DNA of 64,000 nucleotides from Cryptomeria japonica (lineage: Eukaryota > Streptophyta > Pinopsida > Cupressales > Cupressaceae): positions 417,042,757 to 417,106,756 of the forward strand of contig NC_081415.1 in NCBI RefSeq assembly GCF_030272615.1, in the 5' to 3' direction. The notes beneath the pieces are model-generated. The model searched no databases. It was not told where the DNA came from and was given only the letters and a program-made list of their open reading frames with translations. This document shows positions 43,331 through 56,051 of this stretch, in pieces (positions within the stretch are counted from its first letter, which is position 1; each line of letters starts with the position of its first letter). Made by a program: the position numbers and the translations under genes.

Positions 43331-44313
43331 AAATATAATATATATTGTATGGCCTTAGGTGTATAGAATTATAATTGATTAATATCTTATGTTAATTTAG
43401 GAGGACTCTCTACCTAGTTCCATCTACAACTAATATCTTATGTTATGTTAATATCTTATTGTATGGCCTTTGATGACTTCCATGATTATCACTTCCATCT
43501 ACAACTTTTGCACTTCAATAATGTTCTTATTTGTGAGTGACCTTCGACAAGTAGCCTCAAGGAATACCACCCACCATGAGAAAACAAGTATCATGACCAA
43601 AAACATAGAAATCTCAAGAAATATTAAGCACACAAGGAAAAAATCTATCTTTTCAAAATCTATGAGTTCCAAAAAATGTCATGATTGGATACCATGATAT
43701 CCTCCATCTAGTCACAATCGTAGTTTGCTAATCTTTACTAAGGTTTCCACATTTATTAGAGATTAATATAAATATATTAAGATTGACAATTATTGTGGAA
43801 GTATGAGGAGTTTGAAAGAGAATATATTAAGATTCAATGGCATAGTTGAAGTGATGATGGAAATATTAAATGTTTTAAAATCATTATAACTCTACACCAC
43901 CATCTCATGATAGTCTTTCAATATTTAAATAATGTTAGCCTTTTTTTTCTATAGTGTAAGATTTTGTTGAAAACATATAGTTGACATTCTTGTCATCTCT
44001 CACTTTTTTTTTTCTTCGATCAATCTCCCATGTTATATAAGAGAGATACTCTCTTTCTTTAGAATAAACACTTATTTTTTTTTATCAAAATGATCTATCT
44101 TCAAGATAACTTTTCTTCCATCATCCATCTTCATATTTCCTATTCTAGTTTTGTCAATTATGTTCTCTTCAGATACAGAGTTGGTGATGAACTCCAAAAT
44201 ATGTCTATCATCTTCAAAAAACTTGAAATTTTTTGATATTATCTAATACTAATGGAACTTGAACCAAGTCAATGTTAAACCTTTTCAACCATGTCATATA
44301 TATGGGTTCTAAT
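43331..44313. other. AT-rich intergenic DNA, nothing recognised
   Basis: Short direct repeats of TTAATATCTTATGTTA near 43378-43450. No domain, RNA gene or LTR edge was recognised. Confidence 0.5.
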
Positions 44314-45057
44314 TGTAGACACTTAAAATTTTCTATCACAATCATCCTCCTAATTTAATTCTTCTGACCCATAGTTGAATCCATAACATTTTATTAATAC
44401 GCTTATTTTCATCCTAATATCCATAATATATTTTATTAACCCATTAAATAATATTAAAACCTATTTTTTATTATTTTCATATTTATCCTATATTATGTAT
44501 TTAACCCATTTATCAAATTATTATGACCATTATCCCATTATCCCATTATCCACTTCATCCATTTCTAAAACTCCCCAGACCTATATCATTTCCTATTTAT
44601 CATTTCGTACTGCCTTCTTTCTTTCCACCTAGTGCACGTGGGACTAAATGCTCAAACCCTATTCTTTATCCCACATTCATCTCGTACGTTGGATTCAACT
44701 TGAGGATGCCTATTTAAGCAGAGCCCCTCTCCCATTTTGGAGGATCCGTTATTGTGCACCTGTATTCTTGCTTCCACAAAATTTTGCATTCATCTTTCTT
44801 TCGTTTTGACATATCTTATTTTCATAGTCCATTACTTCATAGATTCTTGTGCTAAGTGCTTCTAAGAGCACCGATTTGCAAAACAAGACCTTGAAGGATA
44901 AGACAACAATGGATATTAGTGGCAGTTTTGCATGCATGTGTTTGTGTCTAGCATAGTTTGATTTTTGTGATTTGCATGTGTGTTTACTAGGCTACCTCCA
45001 TTGTTGATGCTGGAAGGCTCCGAATCTATGATTTAGTAGTCTGTTTCCCTTATCACA
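44314..45057 (+). repeat. LTR of a B-related gypsy element (element F)
   Basis: 744 bp, TGTAGACACTTAAAATTT...TTATCACA. The start matches B's LTR and the next 22 bp match B's post-LTR box, so it is a plus-strand 5' LTR of a sister family. A TATTTAAG box lies at about 44710. Its internal region is lost beyond about 45110, where a minus-strand integrase relic begins. Confidence 0.8.
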
Positions 45058-45079
45058 TTTGGCATGCACGATGGGACTC
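45058..45079 (+). other. Post-LTR box / candidate primer site of element F
   Basis: TTTGGCATGCACGATGGGAC, the counterpart of the box at 20192 in element B. Conservation in two diverged families supports a primer binding site, though the tRNA is unidentified. Confidence 0.55.
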
Positions 45080-45127
45080 TATAGTCTTCATCATTGATTA
45101 GGTTGTGCAAAGAGACTCATAGGAAAG

Positions 45128-45786
45128 TTATCTCGACCTCAATGGACAATATAGCTTCAACACCATAAACAAGGGAGTATGGAGTGGTGCCTATGGGAGT
45201 GCGGACACTCATGCGGTAAGCCCACAAGGTGGGGTTCAACTATATATACCAATCGCGACCAGCTTCATTGACCATATTTTTGAGGATTTTGAGGATATTT
45301 TTGTTAGAGGCCTTAGCTTGGTCGTTACCTTGAGTATAGTATGGTGTGGAGAAACAGTGGTGGATGTGATATTTCTCACAAAGCTCATGGACATCTTGAT
45401 TCTTGAAGGGACGACCGTTATCAATAATGATGGAAAGGGGGACACTATACCAACATATGATGCAGTTCAAGATAAATGTGGCAATTTGTTTTCTAGTGAT
45501 ATCGGTAAGAGGAATGACTTCAATCCATTTTGTAAAGTATTTAGTAGTAATGATGATGAATTTGCGGCCATTGGATGATGGTGGATGGATTTTTCCCATG
45601 AGGTCGAGTCCCCACTAATAGAAGGGCAAGGGCCAAGATGTGATAATTGGTTGAAATTCCCATGTTGGTGCATGTATCAAGTCTCCATGTATCTGACATT
45701 GCTTGCATTTTCTAACAAATTTATAAGTGTCCTTCTCCATAGTAGGCTAGTAGTAACCAGTATGCAAGAGTTTCTTAGGTAGGGTA
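45128..45786 (-). pseudogene. gypsy integrase relic of element E, left copy
   Basis: Minus-strand integrase core: DLMGKIHPPSSNGRKF (first Asp), SIIIDNGRPFKN (second Asp) and a TQGNDQAKASNKN string where the catalytic Glu has become Lys. It continues into WAYRMSVRTPIGTTPYSLVY near 45160-45230. It is a near copy of 59274-59872. The GGGTA at 45782-45786 is the target duplicated by element D. In element E this segment would directly precede the zinc-binding part now at 60670-60818. Confidence 0.88.
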
Positions 45787-46584
45787 TGTTGGCATTCTAC
45801 ACTCTTATGAGAATAGTTGATGTTGTCATTGATGGCATCCATCTGGCAACCAACTGGTATTCATCTAGTAAGCCACCGACAATTACCGGCACCAGCAATA
45901 GACATATACATACATCAGCAGACACTTCATCGGTAGCGGCAACAATGCATACCGACACCCCAGCCGACAGGGAATAAAATTTTGTTTATTGTATTTAAAT
46001 ATAATTATCTTTTGTAAAAGCCGACATGGCATATTGTAAAAGACTCATAAATATGTATGAGATCTTATAGGTCATTTAGTATGCATGGAGAGAATATATG
46101 GATAATATTTTTGTATAAGGAGATATAGTTGACAGCGAAGGTTTTGGTTATAGAATGAGCTTAAACCGGTATTGAACTTGGCATAGTTGATGCTGATTTG
46201 AAGTAGTACATTGTATTGGATTTCATAATCCACTTTAGTAGTCAGTGTGACTCTTATTGAGCAGTGAGCTCTAGGCAGTTGGCCTTCCTGCATGTGAAGG
46301 CCCCTCATTGTAAGTAATATTTATTCATTGGCCAGTGAGTGAATATTGTGGGTCACAAATCCCGTCGAGGTTTTTTCCCACACCGGGCTTCCTTGTTAAA
46401 TATCTTGTGTTATGGTGTGTTCTCTATGATATCTTTGTTATTCTTATTTGCTACATTAATTCTTATTTACCAGTACACTATTTTGGGATGCAAAGTTCTT
46501 AATAAGTTTAAATATTTTGCTAACCGGTTAGATACTGATACACACCCCCTCTCAGTATCTTTGGGACTGTCAATAATCCTAACA
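45787..46584 (+). repeat. 5' LTR of element D
   Basis: 798 bp. Contains ACCGGCA/ACCGACA words near 45880-45970 and a TTGTATAAGGAGATA TATA-like box near 46113. Ends CCCCCTCTCAGTATCTTTGG...CTAACA, a typical Sirevirus-style end. Confidence 0.9.
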
Positions 46585-46586
46585 AT

Positions 46587-46598
46587 TGGTATATGAGC
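46587..46598 (+). other. Primer binding site of element D
   Basis: TGGTATATGAGC, two bases after the LTR, matching the initiator Met primer sequence at 10 of 12 positions. Confidence 0.75.
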
Positions 46599-47671
46599 CT
46601 GGTCCTCTATTTTCAAAAGCCTAACATCTTGAGGAAGATTCTAACACCGGTACAATTGAATGACTTAAGAAAACAATTGGAAGGAGCTCTTATAGACTAT
46701 GATGTAGAAAAATTGAAGAATATAAAACTTGAAGATGATCTGAGGACTGTACAGGAATTCATTCAAGGACTTCAGGAGAATCTTACTATAGCTTGAAATA
46801 AAAGAAAATAATTTCACGAGAAGATGCAAAATGATAATGATGAAAAGGAAACTCTTAATGAACTTGTGAACAAGTTGAGACAAGAAAATAGTACTATGAA
46901 GAATGAAATGCAAGATATGACTATGAAGTTTGTAAAGAAATTGAAGAGAGAAAGAAAAATGAAGATGACTTGACTAGGAGACTCAATGATGCTAAAAATG
47001 AAAATCTAAGACTCAGTCATGAAAATGATATGCTGAAGATAGATCTAATTCACATGCAACATGATAAAACTGAGCTTATGAGACAAAAGGGAATTCTGGA
47101 AAATGAGTTGGCTACTGCAAATCAACACAAAGAGAAATTCAAGAAAAGTTCAGAAGAACTTGATGATATGCTGAAAAGTCAGAAACCTAATGGAGATACA
47201 AATGGACTTGGATTTGAAGTTGGAGAATGTTCTGGTACTGCAAACAATAGTGATCACAGTAAACCGGTAAGACAACCTAGTGCTTATAAATTTAATGGGA
47301 AATGCTTTAACTGTAACAAATATGGTCATAAAGCAAATCAATGTAGATTTAGAAACAATCAGAATATTAATGCACCCATCAGTCAATGTTCCAAATGCAA
47401 CAAAGTTGGTCATAATTTAGAAAATTGCAGAATTAATGTGAGATGTTATGTGTGTGGAAGATTTGGGAACTTATCTAATCAATGCAGAACACAAACCAAC
47501 ATAGGATATGGAAAGGCTATTCAGAAGAATAATGTGACTTGTTATGCTTGTAACAAAATTGGACATATTGCAAAATTTTGTAGAAGCAAGACTTCACCGA
47601 CAAATAATAAAGGATCCAGTTTGAAAGGCAAAGAAAAGGTAGATGAGGTAAAGCAAGAATTTTCAAAATAA
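46593..47671 (+). pseudogene. gag C-terminal part with four zinc knuckles (element D)
   Basis: The capsid domain expected after the primer site is absent; the reading starts in a long coiled coil (about 46635-47190, split by stops and a frameshift near 46960). The intact part, 46970-47671 (233 residues), ends with four CCHC-type knuckles: CFNCNKYGHKANQC, CSKCNKVGHNLENC, CYVCGRFGNLSNQC (His replaced by Asn) and CYACNKIGHIAKFC. Most copia gag proteins have one knuckle. The tail is Lys-rich. It could bind nucleic acid but probably cannot assemble particles. Confidence 0.82.
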
Positions 47672-48070
47672 TGGATTAGGAAGAGAGATCAGAATGTTAA
47701 TGAAACTATCTCTGCACTAGTAGAACAAAGTAATACTTCACCGACAGGAGATTCTTCATCCAACTGAGAAATAATCCTTTGGGGATATTGCAGCAAATTG
47801 AATATCCTGCAGATTACCCTCGGTCGATGGTGAGAAGATAGATTTCTTCTTTACCGGCAGATGTGTTAAGTTTTCACTTAACCAATGAGCATTTAATGTG
47901 GTTGTTGAGAGAAAAGTCATTATAAATCATCTGATTTCCCTCATTTTTGATTCACCGAGCATTCAAATTAGCAGAGAGAACAAAAACTAAGCGAAGGCAT
48001 TCAAGGCAAAGGTGTGAAGCAATTTCTTTCAAGCATATAGATATTGTCAGGCAACTAAAGGTATTTTTCA
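47672..48070. other. Spacer between gag tail and extra ORF of element D
   Basis: No protease, integrase or RT motif is found in any frame here, although pol would normally begin in this stretch. Short incidental readings only. Confidence 0.6.
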
Positions 48071-51000
48071 ATGGCTTCTTCTTCTGCTCCCGAGTTTATT
48101 GTGAACCCTACTATTGCAGAAAATGTAAAACACCCTAGGCCCATGTTTAAAATAATTCCCGAAGTAGCTAAAGCAAGATGATTCCATAGGGGCATTTTCA
48201 AAAATTCCTAAAGGTGTAGCTTATGTTGAAGACCCTAGGATTTATATTCATTGCAACAATGAAGAACTAGGTTTTGAGGAATTGTTGAAAATATTTGGAA
48301 TGGTAATTTGTGATGAAAATGGCACTGTTAAACTTGAACACAAGACTGTGGAGACTTTAGGTTTTGTTGAAATATTGAATATCCCTGAATTTTCGAAAGA
48401 AGTAGTGAGAATTATCCTAAGTAGAGCACATGGAGAATTTCTATGGTTGGATTCTGTCTGCAAATTTACCCGACAAGCTATTAGGGCGGCAACTGGTTTA
48501 CCCTCAACTAACAACAGACCAGACAAAACAAAGAAAGTTCCTAACAACAAAGTAATGACCCTAACTGGAGCAACATCAAACAATAGATCACTAAGAGTGA
48601 ATGACATCAAAGACATCAATGTGAGATTCATATGAGAGTCATAAGTATGGTGTTAGGTTACAAGACTACACATGCAAATAGACTTAATTCAGTTTCTAGT
48701 CTTTGCATTAATAGTGCTTATGAAATGGTCAACTACAATGCAATGATTGATGTGTGTGAATGGCTGAAAGATGAACTCATTGATAATTTTAAAAAGATTA
48801 AAGGAGATAAGAAAGGGACATTTCACTTTGGTAATCTCTTAGTATGCTTAATGTTGTATTTCACTAAGGAAATCACCGGTACAGGAGAAAAAGATTTTGG
48901 ATATGACATACTGGTAGGAAAACAATTACAGGAAGCTTTTACCAGCATGGGAACTGCAAAAGACAACAACATAACTGAATACTTTAAATATTTTCAAGCT
49001 AAAATGAAAACATCTATTTTGTCATCAAGAAGGATGAGACATGGATGGAAGTTGTACTTCCTCGAACTATCTAGGAGACTGAAATGGGCTATGAGGTAGA
49101 TCTCAACATTATTGAGACATATGCAAAAGATTTGTTAGATGCACCAAGAGAACCAACAAAACACGTTTTTGGTAGTGCTGAAACTATTGAGAGTGGTGTA
49201 AAAACAATGAAGCAAAGGAAGAAAAGAGAAAAGTATATTAGGGATGCATCAAAGAAGGTACAGGAAATCAAAGAAAATGTTATGAACTTTACTGGGATAA
49301 CGACTAGTGAGCTAGAAGGACTGCAATCAGAGGCACACATTTCACCGGTTGGCACATCTTTTGACAGTGAGATACCAGCTGAATTCAAAAGAGTTGAGAG
49401 GAAGAATAAACCTTCACCGATACCCTCTCCTTCACCTAAAAGAACAAGGACTTTAAGGAAGAAACAACAGGCAGTAAGGCAACTAGCTAAGAAACTAACT
49501 CCCAAGAAGAAACAGAAACCGATCATACCTTCATTAGATGATTTACTAAATGAAGTAACTGATGATGGTAATTTGGCTAATGTGAGTAAATTGTATAACA
49601 TGTTCAAAGATTCAAACAAGGAAAGCATTGAGAACAATATAATTTTACATCTGGATATATACAAAAAGGTTTTAATTGAAGTAGTGGATGATTTACCTAA
49701 TGAACTGTATAAAAGATTAGATGCAAAAAGGATTGCAGTGATGGAATTGGACAAGAAACTAAAAGTTGAAAAACTTCTAGCTGTACATCCGGTTAACTCA
49801 AAAGAATAAATTGATGATCTGATTTGTGAGGCTAACTGGTCCGTTTTTGCTAGTGGTCACCGACAAGTAAGTTTGATGGCAGGTAGAGTAAATGAAATTG
49901 CAGAGGAGACTGCTGATAAATGGGATATATTTTTTATGGAAAAAGAAAAACAAGAGGAAATGAACAGGCCAATGAAAAAATTCAAAGTATATCAGAAGGA
50001 TAAGGACAAGGGGAAAGGTAAAATTGGTGGTATTCCAAACAACAATATCACTGACAATTTACCGCCACCTTTGGATATTGCACCAGTACATACAATGATC
50101 CACCAGTTACTGACACTAAAGGTGTCACACATGATGACACTAATCCTGAATCTGAAATACTATTCACCACGAATGTGGATACTCAGGAAGTGAATATTGT
50201 TGTGGACAAGGACACTACAGAGGTTAAGGATGATAATGTTGACAGTGGCAACATTGCTGAAAAACCGGTAGCGACTGTTGAGGTTGAGATCCCAACAGAG
50301 CAATCATTATAATCAGAGCAATCATTACAAACAAAGCAACCATTGGATACTGGGAAGAATACTGAAGGTATAGATGCTGGCACAAAGAAACCTACTGAGT
50401 CTGAGACACCGACAGTTGAGCATATAGAGAAACCTACTGAGGCAGAGGTACATATTGAAGCAGAGAAATCGACAATCACTGAGATACCTAAACAATCAGA
50501 CAAACCTTTACTGGTTGAAATGCAAACTCAGAGTGATCCACTAGAGGTAAACACAAGAAAAATGGTTACAAATGTTGGAAGCACAAAGGTAATTAAGGTA
50601 AGTGGTCAGACATCTGAACTTCATCAAGTGAATTCAGACCTACTAATGTAACAGAGGTACTCCTGGATTCAATCAAGAAGATAATTGACTGTAATGCATT
50701 GGCCTACAAGGAAATTGATGACACCATACCAATTCTTAAATTGATTGTACCAAAATGTATCATAGATCATGTAAAGGATTCTTTAGGTGAGTTGGACACA
50801 TTGTCCAAATTTATTGCTGACAATGTAATAACGGTTGATAAGGTGAATGAGGACACCTTCAAAGAGAAAGTTGAAAAGGAGAAGGATAAATTCTTTGAGG
50901 ACACAATAAAGAAGTGCACAAAACACATGAATACACTATTACCGACACTAAACACTACAATTTTGGAATACAAAGAGTTGTACAGAGAAACATGTAAACC

Positions 51001-51316
51001 ACATCTTTTGACAAAGGACATAGAGAAGGAGATCAACAGAGTACAAAAAGAAATATATGACATAGCTGATAACATAATCGGTTCATTCGAACCCATATCA
51101 GTTATTGAGCAGGAAATAGCAGGTTTTGAGGAGAAATTGGAGAAATTTGAGAAAGAGATGGCGAGGATTAAGTCAAATGCCAGAGAACTTAAATACAAAC
51201 TTGGTCCTAAGTTGGACAATATAATCTCTCTAAGAAATGAAATCTCTAAGGAATTACTTCAAGGAGAACGATCTCCAAAAGAGAACATGCATCATCTCAC
51301 TGGCACAGTTCAATAG
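48071..51316 (+). pseudogene. Long extra ORF of element D, unrecognised, frameshifted
   Basis: A chain of plus-strand readings in changing frames: 48071 onward, 48282-48635, 48632-49099, 49084-49809, 49873-50193, 50343-50651 and 50699-51316. It starts MASSSAPEFIVNP. The N-terminal ~350 residues look globular (GEFLWLDSVCKFTRQAIRAA; CEWLKDELIDN; FGNLLVCLMLYFTKEI). Next comes a basic Lys/Pro-rich stretch (49400-49530), an acidic Thr/Glu-rich low-complexity segment (50100-50640) and a C-terminal coiled coil (50700-51300). I do not recognise the fold; it is not RT, integrase or protease. The place and polarity match the extra (env-like) ORF of some Sireviruses, but I saw no signal peptide or membrane segment. 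At least four frameshifts or stops make it a pseudogene. Confidence 0.7.
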
Positions 51317-51468
51317 ACTGAGGCAACCCTAAATGACAACAACAACTTCATGCAGAGTCTAAATTTGGTTTTGGCAGATATATTTCAGATTGTAACCAAC
51401 TGGTTACAAACCTTGAGGTGAATTTTTTGCACTCATTTGACTATTTTTGACAACCTTTGTCATTGATG

Positions 51469-51481
51469 TCAAAGGGGGAGT
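51469..51481 (+). other. Polypurine tract copy of element D
   Basis: TCAAAGGGGGAGT after GTCATTGATG. Related tracts follow at about 59183-59192 (TTAGGGGGAGCA) and 59259-59271 (CCAAAGGGGGAGTA). Iterated tracts upstream of the 3' LTR are typical of Sireviruses. Confidence 0.75.
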
Positions 51482-51519
51482 AGTGGAGAGAAAAATGATT
51501 ATTCAAAGGAGATCATTTG

Positions 51520-53148
51520 TGATGAGGTTCACCTAGCTTGCTCACACTTCACCTAGTTGGTGTTGCTCAATTCCACCAACCTCTCTAGGTCTAGCTATAC
51601 TCCAAGACCTCCAAGTCCTTCTCAATCTCTTCTAGGGATTTCTCTTTGCCAATCTCAAGGTGTTTGCAACAAGTGTTTAACTAGGAACCCTACCATTTCA
51701 AAGTGTCTTCCATATGCTCAATTTTGCTATCTTGACAACAACTTGTCAATTTCACCCCCATACGATTCTAAGTCATTGCAAAGGTGTGGAGGTAACATTT
51801 ACCATGGAATTAATTCCATTTGGGTCCATTTGTGGTTTTCGTTCACTATCATTCTTATCGATTTCACCATTTTGCCTAGAAATAGGGCTACAAGGAATGA
51901 GCCTTATTAGGCCTCTAAAATCCGGTTTTCAAGGGTTTTGAGGGAAGTGGTCCAAAAGAAATTGCAAAGAGTTTTATTCTTTTTTAATAATTCACCTATC
52001 CCCAAGATATTTTTGTGGTTTTGGTTTCCCAACTTGTCGTACAGTGCCCTAACCCAAAAATGAGGGTTTGCTAGGGTTTCTAGGCCTCTTAACCGGCAGT
52101 GACCGTTCAAGTTTGTGAAATGGGAATATAAAGGTCTTGTCAAGGATTCTCTTTGTATTAGAAACTTTTTATGGACCTCATGAACCTCTCCAAATGATTT
52201 GGCTAAGATTTTGTGTTCACCTTTGCACTATGCACTCAATTTTCACCCTGTCTTCTCTAGCCGGGTTGCTCCTGGACTCGCCTAGAACAAGGTGATAACC
52301 ATATAAATATTCACTTCCAAAACTCCTCCCTACATATTTGCACTGTACAATGGGTTTCCTTCCATTTCCCAATAGGTCATGATGGTAGCACAGAGGGATT
52401 CTATGGGGCAACCATTTTACATGAAATTGCTATTTGCAAGCCAAAATAGGTTGATTGGAAATAAAACAATGAAAAAACTAACACACCCTATCTAAAAAGA
52501 ATGAAATGAAACAAATAGTACTGGAACACACCAAATAACTACAATCCAAAACTGGATCAATGGATTCAATCCATTAGCATTCACATTTTATGCAAAATAA
52601 GCCAAAAATAGTGATAACAGTCCGAAAATGAGTAGTTTCAGATTGTCAATCATACCAAATCAAACTTCCAACCTTGGTAACCATGCAAGAGGAGGTTTAA
52701 ATAGTCTTCCCCACATGTGGAGGCATTCTAGGGAATTGTATTATCCCTAACTCCACCACTAAGCTCCTTTAGGATAAAAGTTGTCATGACAATTTTTAGA
52801 ACTTTCCACATTTTGCTTTGCCAACCTAAACGACCTATTACAAGTCATTACTCAAGAATTTTTAAGCATTAATAAGAAAATTATAAACCTCTCTAATTCT
52901 CACACCAATTTATGCCACTTTTGACCATCAATAAGGTCATTTCAACTACTCAAACTATCACCTACTCACAAAGTGCAAACCTAGGAAGAAAACCAACTCA
53001 ACTAGGCCTAAACTTGACTCAAAACAAACATCTCACACACACCTTGGACCCTCCTAGAGTCCTTATTAGGAACTTGACTTGGCTATGGTCAGTACAAGCC
53101 AAAATTGTAGATGGACTATGATCCTAAGTCCTAGGTGCTCCTGCACCA
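51520..53148 (-). repeat. 3' LTR of element C
   Basis: 1629 bp, co-linear with 57845-59175 except for about 300 bp present only here (52196-52503). Confidence 0.93.
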
Positions 53149-53158
53149 TTCTCCCAAA
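53149..53158 (-). other. Polypurine tract of element C
   Basis: Minus-strand TTTGGGAGAA directly before the 3' LTR; short but correctly placed. Confidence 0.6.
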
Positions 53159-53168
53159 CAAAAGAAAA

Positions 53169-54974
53169 CTAAGTCACCTCTTTGGGGATCAGATTCTGAT
53201 CAATGCCTAACTTCTTAAACTCTATCTCCAGCACCCATGTTGCCTCAGCATCATCCATACCCTGTCACTTGATTAGGTGCTCCCAATAGATTTGGTTCCT
53301 TGTCTTCTTAGCGATCCTTGAACTCAATACCTTTTCAGCCTTTGGATTTGGTCTTGCTGGTATTGGAAGGTTGTTTACATCATCTAATACCTCTGAGTGA
53401 CTGCAATCTGAACCTTGAATTGGTCCTTTGTAAGCAACTAAGTCTGCTATGTTGAAAACTGGTGACAATCCTATGTCACTAGGTAGGTCCACCTTGTATG
53501 CATTTTCTCCATACTTGGCTAGGATGGCACATGAACCCAACCTTCTCATTTGCAACTTGTTAGTTACTCCTTGCTGCAGCCTTGCTTTGTTTAGGTGCAC
53601 CATGACAAGATCTCCTACTTGGAATTGTAGGTTCTTCCTTCTCTCATCAACTTTTTGCTTAATCTTACTTGTGTTCTCCATCAATGCTTGCTTGACTAAT
53701 TCATGTACCTCTTTCATTGACTGAGAAAAATCTTCAGCATATCCACTTCTTGTTGCTTCATTACCCAAGTCTCTTAACTCCAAAATACCCCTTGGGTGAA
53801 GACCATAGACCACTTTAAAAGGACTCTTGCCTGTGGTTCTATTTAATGTGTCATTGTAATTATATTCAGCTTGTGATAGCACTTGACCCCATGTTTGACC
53901 ATACTCCTTGGTAAGGAACCTCAATAAGTTTCCCAAGCTCCTATTAACCACTTCAGTCTGCCCATCTGTTTGTGGATGGTAGGCTGATCCAAAAGATAGG
54001 TTGGTGCCAAGCTTTTGCCAAAGTGTCTTCAAAAAATGACTCATGAACTTTGAGTCCCTGTCTGAAACAATGCTCATGGGTAAACCATGTATCCTTATCA
54101 CTTCCTTGAAGAACAAATGAGCTATATGACATGCATCATGAGTAGTCTTGCAAGGTACAAAGTGGGCCATCTTACTAAACTTGTCCACTATGACATAAAT
54201 GTTGTCAAATCCCTGCTTTGTCCTTGGTAATCCTACTACAAAGTCCATACTAATGCACTCCCAAGGTCTATTTGGTATGGGAAGAGGTTGGTATAAACTG
54301 GCATTTGAAGAAGTTCCCTTGGCCTTTTGACAAACAATGCAAGTTTCCACATACTTTTTCACATCTTGATTCATCCTAGGCCAATAGTAATACCTCTGAA
54401 CCAACTCTTGAGTCTTGTTGACTCCAAAATGACCACTAAGGCTGCCATTATGCTTCTCTTGTATGAGATTTTCTCTCATTGACCCTCTAGGCACACAAAG
54501 TTGTCCTCCTCTAAACAATAGTCCATCTTGAAAGGTAAAATCTGAATACTCACTATGAAAATGATTTTGATACTCTTTGCATACCTTGTAGGCATTTGAG
54601 AAGTCTTCATCATCCAGGTATAGGTCTCTAAAATTCTCAGCACCTATGCTCCTTAACTGAATTTCTTGGACTGTCAAGAGTCTTCTGCTCAATGCATCAA
54701 CAACTTGGTTTAATTGACCTTTTTTGTGCTTGATTGTGAATGTGTAGGCTTGCATATACTCCACCCACTTCATGTGTTTGTCATTGAGTTTGTCTTGTGA
54801 GTTTATAAAGCTTAAAGCTTGATTGTCTGTATAGACTACAAATTCCTTTGGAAGGAGATAGTGTCTCCACTTCCTCAAAGCCTGCACTAAAGCATATAAT
54901 TCCAAATCATATGACGATTATTTCCTCTTTGCATCACTTAGCTTCTCACTATGGAAAGCTACTAGTCTTTCTTC
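53169..54974 (-). pseudogene. RNase H, integrase and chromodomain of element C
   Basis: The main open part is 54905-53265 (546 residues). RNase H motifs: ELYALVQALRKWRHYL, VYTDNQAL and VDALSRR. Integrase zinc-binding HHCC: H at HNGSLSGHFG and CIVCQKAKG. Catalytic triad: MDFVVGLP, VSDRDSKF and HPQTDGQTEVVN, all acidic residues kept. A GDLVMVHL-type C-terminal domain follows. The last residues (SRIAKKTRNQIYWEHLIK) are the first part of a chromodomain, which continues past a TGA at 53265 to a stop at 53169 (EATWVLE visible). Chromodomains target integration to heterochromatin. Two further stops (about 54972 and 54917) separate it from RT. Confidence 0.93.
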
Positions 54975-56045
54975 TTAGCTTAGGACAACACCTACTACAA
55001 CATTGGTTGCATCACATTCCACCGTGAGGAGTTTCTCAAAACTAGGGAACACTAACATCGGTTGAGTAGCTATCTTCTCCTTCAAGGTTTCAAAACCTCT
55101 ATTTTCTTGTTCATTCCACTGAAACTTTTCCTTCATTCCACCTATAATAGTTTCTAACATTGGTGCACATATAGCACTGAATTGCCTAATGAACTTCCTG
55201 TAATACTGAGCTAGTCCATGGAAGCTTCTCACCTCTTTTGCTGACTTAGGAGTAGGCCAATTTACTATGGATTCAACCTTGCTAGGATCCATCTTGAGGT
55301 TTCCTTGGGACAACACAAACCCAAGGTAAACCAACTCCTTCTTAACAAATTCACACTTGTCCAAGTTCATGGTTAGCTTCTCTTCATACAATCTTTTTAG
55401 CACATTTTGAAAATGATTAATATGATCTGCCCTATCCTTACTGAAAATGAGAATATCATCTAAGTATACCACCACAAATTTACCTATGAAGTCCTTCATC
55501 ACCCCATTCATGAGTCTCATGAAGGTTCTTGGAGCATTGGATAAGCCAAATGGCATTACAAGCCATTCATAAAGACCCTCTGTTGTCTTGAATGCAATTT
55601 TTCATTCATCACCCTCCTTAATCCTAATTTGGTGGTATCCACTTTTAAGGTCAATCTTGGTAAAGTATTTGGCTACCCCTAAATAATCCATTAGGTCTTC
55701 TATTCAAGGAATTGGAAACCTATATCTAATGGTGATCCTATTTATAGCCCTAGAGTCAGTGCACAATCTCCAAGTACCACCTTTCTTTGGGGCTAAAACG
55801 GTAGGTACAACACAAGGGCTAATGCTTTTCCTAATTAGGCCTTGGTCTAAAATCTCTTGGATTTGTTTGGCAATCTCAACATTTTGTTGGGGAGTCATCT
55901 TGTAGGCTGCCTTGTTAGGTAAGGATGCTTCAGGTATAAAGTCTATTTGATGGCTTATGGCTCTTTTAGGAGGTAAGGTGGTTGGCTGTCCATCACTCAC
56001 TATTCCCTTGAACTTCTTCAATAGGTCTTGAACCTTTATTGGCAA
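54975..56045 (-). pseudogene. Reverse transcriptase of element C
   Basis: Two readings in one frame: 56045-55704 (fingers: APKKGGTWRLCTDSRAIN, YRFPIP) and 55556-54975 (palm and thumb: [22 protein letters not shown] with the YxDD active site, FLGYVVS-type LGFVLSQG, and [15 protein letters not shown]). Between them the palm motif [10 protein letters not shown] is present, but TGA stops at about 55701 and 55600 interrupt it. One follows YRFPIP, where Arg or Lys is usual; the other replaces the conserved Trp before K-AFKT. Confidence 0.93.
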
Positions 56046-56051
56046 ATCTGG

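Noticed and set aside
44314-45786. Element F LTR and the integrase to its right as one element
   Set aside because: The LTR and its post-LTR box are plus-strand while the integrase is minus-strand; they must be parts of different elements.
49089-49754. 221-residue minus-strand ORF opposite the element D extra ORF
   Set aside because: Ser/Phe/Leu-rich shadow of a Lys/Glu-rich sense reading.
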